Source of the DNA: Dendrophyllia cribrosa
Lineage: Eukaryota > Cnidaria > Anthozoa > Scleractinia > Dendrophylliidae
Direction of reading: 5' to 3'
DNA length: 64,000 nt
Assembly: GCA_024195265.1 (NCBI GenBank)
Contig: JAJLRJ010000003.1
Location: 28,942,158 to 29,006,157, forward strand
In this document: piece by piece, positions 14,001 to 23,000 of the stretch
Numbering within the stretch: position 1 is the first letter of the stretch
How the letters are laid out: every line of letters begins with the position of its first letter
Made by a program: the position numbers and the translations under genes
The notes under the pieces: generated by a model
Databases searched by the model: none
What the model was told of the DNA's origin: nothing
The model's input: the letters and a program-made list of their open reading frames with translations, nothing else

Positions 14001-17000
14001 GATATAGACTTGATGCTTTCTCGGAAAAGTTTCTGATCTCGTCATTACGGCTGTAGGAGCTAAAAAACGAGCAAGTTTGTAAACAACATTGATCGACTCA
14101 GCTTGTATTTCGATGTTTGAAAATTTGGTGCCGATGGAAGGGAATAAAAAGCCAAATCAACTACAGGTACGATGTTTGTAAGACATACTGTCTACGCGGC
14201 AGTTCTTTCCGACTTTTCGCCGCTATGTTTAGGTTCGTAGCCGTGTGTTTGTTCAATTTGTTTTGATTCTGAATTGAACTTTTTAAGATACGAAACACTT
14301 GTAACTAAGACATTCTATGCCATTTTACTGTGTTTTAATTCTTGTAGTCACTACTCTGTCCCGTTCTTTGAGTCGACGAAAGCTCTTCGTAGAAACTCTC
14401 AACTGATTGTGTACGCTAAATTAATTTTAGCTTGGCAAAAGTTTCGTTGTTTAAGAAATGGTGCGAGGTAAAATATTGTTGTTAGCCTTTTTACTTAATG
14501 AAAGGTTGTATATCTCAATGAATTTTTTCTCGAAACTGCATGTTATTTGTTATCAATGTGTTGAATTATAAAACAGTTATAGCCTCGTCGGCTAAGTATC
14601 AGGCGATATCACGCGCGCTTTCGCGCTATAATAGTTAAATGGAACGCATGAAGCAAACACAACTTGACATCAGGGGCGCTTTCCATTCAACCAAAAATTC
14701 CGGAAATTCCGGGTTGGGAAGTGAATGGAACGTAAATTTCCCGGAATAAAATTCCGGAAAATCGGAACAACCGGAAAATACCGTTCCATTCAACCATTCC
14801 TGCTCGGCCCAGTTTCTCCGAACCGGAATCAAGATGGCGTCTCAATATCAGTGCACGGCGTGTTTGTTTTTCACCGAAAGCTTACAGCTCTTACTCGAGC
14901 ATGATTGCTCACGTAACATAGCTAGTACAACAGCAGAAAATATGGCCACAACTAGGACTGGTAAGTAGCACAGAAATGCTAATAAGTTTATGTATAAAAC
15001 GAATGTAATAAGTCACGAGAAAGTAGTCGCCGACTTGATTTTTAAAAATATTCCTTCGCATGATTAACAGCTAGCTGCACTGAAAAACATAATATCATCG
15101 TTCTCGCTTAAAATATCGTTCGTTTTAACTTCAGGGTCGTCGAACAACTCCAAAGCAAGTAAAAGAGGCAACGAGTCCGCCATTTGTCAGATTTGTTTTG
15201 ACTGTTTTGCTTTGGTTTATTTTGTATTTTCGCGCGAAACTTGAAACGTGATGGTCTGGAACAACCAACCGGAAAATACTGTTCCATTCGCCACACGGAA
15301 TACCCGGAATTTGAAACCGGAATGTTTGGTCGAATGGAAAGCGCCCCAGAATTACACGCCTGTTGTAAAAAAAATATGCAGTGTATCTTGAATTGATTGA
15401 GACATACACGAGACCTCCTCTCTACAACACTAAAAGAACTGTTCTTTGTGTCAGAAAATATCATACATGCTATGAAATTAAGAATAAAGCCTCGAAAGAA
15501 ACACAACTTAACGTCGGATCGAAACTACACCAATGCTATTGGTTCAATTAAACGAGCCAATGAGAAAACGGCACATTCGATCCTTCCCAAGAGTACAAAA
15601 GCGGCAAACATTTCATGTACAACGGAATAATTTCATATTATTCCGCGAGACAGTTACTTATGGGAGCAACTGATGAGGTTCACCTAAGAACCGAAACTCG
15701 AGTCTTGCTTAAGAAAGACGTAATAATTCACTAGCGTCCGTGAGATTTTCAATACAGATCACCATATCTGTTCAAGCCATGTCGGGATGCAATAACGCCA
15801 TGATGAAACAACGGAGGTTCTTCAAGCTCCAAGAAACACTTCTCAGAAACAGAACTATATATAAAACAAGGAGCTAAAACAGAGGCGGATCCAGGGATTT
15901 CTGAAAGGGGCGTCCGGGTTCATGCCTGCCCGGAAATTGTTCCAATTTTACCCTCTGGAACGCCATTTCCAGCACTCCCGAAACTCGAAAAGCGTTTGTT
16001 AAGTCAAAAAAAGACAATCAGTCAATTGGTGGAGGTGAAACAACTACGTATAAAACAATTTTATTCTATTATTTTTATGAACCACAAGGGAGACACAGGT
16101 CTGAAAGGGGGGGTCCGCCGCCCCCCCCTCCGACCCTCCCCCTGGATCCGCCACTGTAAAACATAAACTGCAAGAAGTCATGATTCCAATAGAGACACGG
16201 CAGCTTCAGACTTCGATCTTAGACGCCTACATCCGTGATAAAGATCCTCTTTCTCACAAGTCTTGCACACCGCAGACTTTGACACTAAATCACGGCAGGG
16301 GCGTAGCCAGGAATTTTTCAGAGGTACGCACAACCAATTTCCAAACACTCCCCCTACCTCCTCCCCCACCCTTAAGTCCCAAATCTTTCTTTTTTCCCGA
16401 CTTTTTCAGGTACGCACGTGCGTACGTGCGTACGTGCGTACAGGTAGCTACGCCCCTGCACGGGCTGAGAGATTGACTGATCCTAGCATATTCATAACAA
16501 TAACAAAAACTGCAGCCGATCACTACATATCTTGCAACAAAAGTAGGCCAAAGAAGCCCTAACATATGCCGAGAGAGCTAGCATAACGAAGGCATAGGCA
16601 ATAGGCAATAATTCCATAAATGGCTACACAGCATGAAAATCTCCTGTCACTTAAGAGATTTTTATCCCAAAGATCATCAAAGAGTCATACAATACATATC
16701 GAGCATGCAAAACTGAGACAGAGATAATAGTGACTAGTCACAATTCTATATTGGTGATCTAAAGGGAACAAATATCTCGTAGACCTTCTTGGGAAAGCAT
16801 TTCTAAAGGCTTCTTTATACATTTTGCGACTAGCGGGAGTCGTGTTTGGCCTGTCACCTTTATAATACTATTTATAAATAATAGTATAGGAAGGCCCCAA
16901 GAATGTTTTGAATTTTTGAAACGCCAAGAGCGCTATTTTCATTAAATAACAACAATATAACAATAATAACAACAATAATAACAATAATAACAACAATAAT

Positions 17001-20000
17001 AACAACAATATATTAAATAACAACTACAATAGGACTTCTCCTTCTGCATGAATTTTTTTTCTTTGCCTTGAACTTTGACGAATTTTTTTTCCTGGCATTT
17101 TCCCCACCCCCCCCCCCCCCCCCCCCCCCCCCATCACTTTTCTAATGTTCCGTCCCTTATACTATAAAATAAAGCCAGTGAGGCTAATTAACGTAGATAT
17201 AAAAGAATCATGAATCGGTCGCCATTTATGAATAAGGTGTATTGGTTGTCGAAGAGTTGAAGGAACAAACATGGATTTAATTTAAATGCCTTATAAATAG
17301 TTAAATATTAACATAATTTAAAGACATACTGTTTTGAGTAGTCTGCAAGCTTGACCTCAATGACTGCTCTGTATGCTGATCCAATCTGCACCTCGGAGCA
17401 TTCTCCATCCCTTGGAGTAGTAGCAGTAAACACAGGTACATCGCCACAAGAGCCATAATATCCACTTATTATGACAAGGAACTGTAGCCCCACAGCGCTA
17501 AATGGACTGATGCTGTCGAAGTTAGTAGTTCCTGCTGGGAAATCTTCTAAAGTCAGCGCCACGGCGTAAGTACCAGCCGCTCCACTGCTACGGTTATACG
17601 TAAGTACGCAGGTTTTCTGGAGGGAAAAGTGATACGAAGGTGAAAGAAAATAGAAAGTTCCGTAAAGAGTTTATGGAGTGACACCAAATTTTTATTGAAA
17701 ACGGCTAGACCAACAAAAAAGAAATCTGCGTTGAACTTTCATTTAGGTTTACTTTGCACCAAATATACGCAAGGTGTAATCGTTAACTGGGTTATAAAGT
17801 TTGTTCAAGGCAAACAGCCAAACAGCAATCATGAAAGTGAACTATTTATTGCAATGTCCGCACCAAAATAACTGAGATGAGTCGTGTGATGTTTCGGTGG
17901 AAATACTGTTCGGGAGGTCTTAGTCATGTAAAAAATATTACCTCATCCAGTGTACCGTATGGAAAACTGTCAGTGTTTCTGGAGGACTCCAAGTAACTTG
18001 CCCAGCGGCATTTTACCACGTCTCCGTCGGGATCTTCAACTGGAATTCTAAGAGACTGAGGACATCCCTCTTGCCATCGAACAATAGGAGGGCTTCTTGA
18101 TACAGGAGAGGAGTTTATTCGTCCGTTATCTGATCGTCTGTTAAGGTTGACGGACGCTGAAACAAGCCAATTGCCATTTCCATAACGAGACAAGGAAATC
18201 CAACAGCAGCTGGTGTAACTGTCAAAAAGAGAAAACCAAAAATAGCATAACGTAACAAATAACTGTTTCTTTAACCCTGAATATGCAAAAGACAGACAGA
18301 CAATGGACGGTTTATTAAACGTGGTCAATACACTTAGCTATGGTAACGAAAGTCTACAGGAACGCGCCAAGCTTATTTGCGGGTACGCCCCAAAAAATAT
18401 TACAAAGTAATAGGGTAATAAGAGGGTATCTAAAATAATATAACTAAAAACTACTAAATTGTTCAATAAAAACCACATAAAATACGTATGAATGTACTAT
18501 TTATAAAAGAAACTGTTAACATTTTTAATTAAAATAAGTTCACAGGTGACAGGTTATTTCAGTGGCATACAGGTGGACTGTTCTAAATGCTTTGTAGCTG
18601 TCCAAGCATCTTACAGAGTCCGGTAGGAATATAGCAAACTACTGTATATAACTGCCGTTTCGTCTGTCAGTGACCGACGATTCGCGATTGCCCCATTCAT
18701 GGCAATCTACCTACTGGCCTATGGAATCCGGAATCAAGCGTTTTGAGGGTGGGCCCGCTCGGTAAACGTTGCATTAAGTCCATCGGGTGCTTAGCTGTCA
18801 ATTTAGCAACCTGAAACCATCTTCATTGGCTTTATAATCTAATCTTCCTCCGTTTGTTTGATCCACGATGGCGGCTTAACATTAGCAAACCCGCGCCTCC
18901 GGGATCCAGTCATTCCAAGCTGTAATGCACAGTGCGAGAAATTCAGTATCCAAGATACGCTGGTTCAAATCACTTGGAGTGAAGTTTGAACCACTATCAT
19001 ATTAAGTGTTTTAAGATACCGATTTGTACTGCCTTATTTTAATTATCACCTTACTATGAAATTTTTATTTCGCATTGATATTGTCGTCCCCACACAATAA
19101 CATTAAGACTGTGATACCTTACAACCCACTCGTTATCAATGGAAGGAAAGGTATAGGTGAAGTTATTTTCACCCATGGACCAATCTTCAACACTGCTGTA
19201 GTCAGTACACTGAAAGCCCGTATCTGCGATGGTTGTAGAGATACACGATGGATTGTCACAATTTGCTGTCCACGAATCTCCAGATCCAAGAAGACTGCCG
19301 CTACTTATGATACTCTGATCACAGTTGTACGAGGACGAGTAAGATCTTCGAAAGGCCAGACGAAAGGTAAAACGAATCTAATAAGAAAGCAGCAAATTAA
19401 AATAAAATAGAATATATTTTTAGATATATACCGAATGACCGAAAACGCCAGATAAGAAGAAATGGGATCCTGCGACTGATAAATGTTGGGCACTATGGTA
19501 AGAGCAGTGTAAAGGCAGTATGTAGGGGGCTGGGTACTGAGATCTTGTTGGGCCAATGTTCTATCAAAAAAGGTAACAAGAAAAACCAAAACCAAAAACA
19601 AACACACAAACGTCAAGCAGAAAGTGAGAAAAAAAAAGGATTGATCGAGGACAAAACAAACTTTAATTGTTAGTAAGGTATTACCATGTCCGTTTCGTAT
19701 GTGGAGGGATAATGTTTGGCTGAAAGTGGCCGCATGGAATTATACCAAACTTCGAAACTAAACGTACATTTGGTGGGATAATAAATTGTTGACATAATTT
19801 GATGATCCCTTGACAATCATGTCTTAGCAGTCGTGCAGCCAAATTTCCTTGTTTGATCAACAATTTGTTTTGTTCTTGAATCGAAAGTAACAGAATGGCA
19901 TAAAACCTCCAATCATCCCATCGACCTCTTCCGGTAATGGAAATACCAAAACGTCCGGTGTCAAAGATTTCTGCATCGGTTAGGTTAAGAATATTGATAA

Positions 20001-23000
20001 AGATTTAACAACTGCTAAAACTACTTGACGTGATCAACAGTGGTTATACGTGTTTTTTCTTTTAATTTATCTATGTTGTAAATAGGCCTTTTTCGATATC
20101 TTAAAATTCTTTCTTGTTCCCGAGGCTTGTATTGACAGGCTTTGGAAAATAAAACAAGACACTACATCGAGGTTCTAGGATACACAGTTATTATTATTCT
20201 TATTTTATTTTTTGTTTTTGTTTTTATTCCTCTAAGAGTTGGAGTCAGGTTAGAATTTGGTAAATCGAAATTGGCCTATTAATTTTAAAAGATTCGATTT
20301 AATTTACATAAAAAATATAAACACTCCTGAGAATTAAATGATTGGTACTATGTAACCGGAGGAGTATTAGTCAGCCAGATATGAGTGCATTTTTATCGCT
20401 TGTACTTAAGGTGGCCCGATCCTATGTATTGGCGCATTGGTAACATTTTTTAATCGAGTTTTTTTGGTAGCAAAGATTTAAACGATTTCTATAAGTTTTG
20501 ACATCCTAAACGAAGAACGTTTGAATTTTAAGAAAATATCATTTATTTTTCGCCCAAAAAGAATGGTTTTTGGGCTTTTATCTAGGAGTTTTAAAAATTA
20601 TTCGATAGCTTTTTCATTTGATAGAAACCATACGAAATCCTGTTTGGACAGGCATTCTCAATATTTCGCTAGCTTCAGGACACGATTTCAGTCAATCCCA
20701 ATTGTCGGGGAGATCTCGCGAATTTCAAAGAACTGAACTTTCACTGACTCAAGGGAGACTGGAACATAGCCACCAGGCCTGTTTACTTAGGTTTTTAAAG
20801 ATTTTAAAAAACGTGTTCGTAACGAGCATTCGGGTTCAAGTTAAAACAGTTCGAGCGAGTCCTTTTAGCTTCAACTTTTGTTTGTTAAATACCTTTAAAT
20901 TAAATTGGTGTTCGTGTCCTCGGCGACATGTGGTAGCATTGCGAGGTTTTTTAAACATTTTGAACGTGAAAGTAACATGTGTGGATGTTTTCGTCAGCGT
21001 CTAGGACCGACAAAAAAACCTTTCGAGGATGGAATTGAAGAAACGCAAAACTTTCTCCGACAAGAGGCTAGCCTCGAAGAAATTGAGGACAGGACAAATT
21101 ACTTTTGTTGCTCAAGTTGGAAAGAAATCTCAAGTCTTATAAAGATTTACTGGAGCAGTTACAAGAAGCGTTCATGAATCTACGGGAATGGGGGTCGAAC
21201 TGCAAATAATTTTTGAAAGCAATCCCAGAACACGACAGAGTGAAGGAAACCCTAACCAAGGTACTTGGATTGCTCTGGAGCTGTTGGAGATCAACTGGTA
21301 GTCAAAGGTTTAAAACTAACAGAATGTTCCACGAAAAGAGAAGTGTTAAAAGCCATTGCCACAGTGTTTGACCCAGTGGGATTCTTTGCTCCAGTAACTT
21401 TGAAAGGAAAGCTTTTCCCGCTCTTCATGAACATGGTTTTTCAAATATTTTAAAAACCCTAGGTTACCAGGCCTGCTGGCTATGCTCCAGGTTCCTTTGA
21501 GCCAGCGGAAGTTCAGTTCTTTGAAATCCGCGAAACCTCCACGACACCAATGTTTGTATTTGACTTCTTTAACTTCGAGCTCAGTTTTTCAGATCTGACA
21601 AAACGAACAAACAAAACAAAAAAGAAAAAAAAGTTCTAAACAATCACACGCTTCTAATTCATCTCTGCCTGGCGAAGATAAACTTTATTCTCCGGCGCAA
21701 GCCATGCCATCTATGTGAACATGGAAATTCTATGTTTACTTTCGTCTACAATAGTTGGCTCCTTTAATTGACGCATTTTGTCTAAAAATCCATTAATGAT
21801 CAATTTACCATTTTATAGCTTGTTTACATTTTAAACCACAGTTAATTGATTTGCTGAATTTACATTGGCTGGTATTTTCAGGTACAAACAGAAACAGATT
21901 ATGTCAAGGCTCAATAATGAAAACGACGCCAAGAAATAAACGAAGCCAAGATGCCCAATTAGAGTTTTCATATGATCTTAATAACATCCACGCAAAAATA
22001 TTTGGCATGCAGCACTAAGGAAATCAGTGGGCAGTGAGGTACGATTGTACATGTACATGTAGATATAATAAAACACCATTCTGAATTACAAACAGTTTGT
22101 TTGATTCCCAAGCCATAGTTTTCATTAAATTAGCCCTATTATACTAGTAGTTCCATATTGGAAGTGAAGTGCTGCCTCATTGCGAGATGCTGGTTAAGTT
22201 GGATAAGAATCTTGAAAACGTCGGGTTGACATAAATCAAATTTACGCCATCGCCTTGGAATTGGGCAAAAATCCTTCAGTTCTGTGCATTCCGAAAGGTC
22301 TTAGATTTTTCCCACATGTAGAAAATATATTTGTCTTGATTTCGTGCCGGTTACTTTCCCGATTCTCGAATCATCCGCCTCAAATTTTATAGACGAATAC
22401 ATAGCGTTTGTTTGATAAAAAGTGAACACTGGACAGCGAAGGAAGAAATATAAGCGTGTTAGGGATCCCAATTAATTTCACTTCTTTCGGTTGTTTGCCT
22501 TTCATGAATTTTTATAGTCGTGAAACAGCCTCGGGTGCAAAAATTTACCGCCGATGAAGATGTAAACAATGAACGTTTCTTGCGAGTTTCGCTTGCGCTA
22601 GTGAATGATAACCTTAAAGCGATCACTTTTTTCATTTAATTTTCTTTTCTATGTTTTGGATACGGAGGAATAAAAATTGGATATATTTTTTGCAAGATGC
22701 GTTGCGTTACTGGGAAGGTTTCAAATTACTTTTCACATTCTGCAAATTGAAGCATTTTTACCTCAACTGAAAAAATATAGAAAGGGCTAAATTTGTTTCT
22801 CTCCTCCTAAATTATCACTTCTGTCGTTAACTTTGATTAAATTTATAAGTTTCATTCAAAATTATTATAATAATGGCAGGAATACTTCCAGCAAAACTCT
22901 CAATTTGAAAAGTTGTTTTGACACCCGGTTCCGGACCAGACAAAATAAACTGAAAGCCGATTCTGACACAGTGGACAAGCTATTTTAATAATTTGCGTGC

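Larger units (their letters stand above)
13218..17244. mobile_element. Hairpin MITE split by a 3.8-kb TIR element
   Basis: The arms 13218-13321 and 17157-17244 are inverted copies (ends CAATACACCTTATTCATAAA) and would form a ~190-bp hairpin MITE if adjacent. Its loop holds the element 13322-17156. That element has inverted GGGACGGACC ends followed by G runs and is flanked by TTA on both sides, so it is probably Harbinger-like. It contains three further TIR elements. Confidence 0.65.

Noticed and set aside
18940..18980. TGGTTCAAATCACTTGG as a tRNA or SINE B box
   Set aside because: No A box or cloverleaf could be built around it.
20618..21004. 128-codon plus-strand frame
   Set aside because: No recognisable domain, and it overlaps the upstream side of the BEL/Pao relic in another frame.
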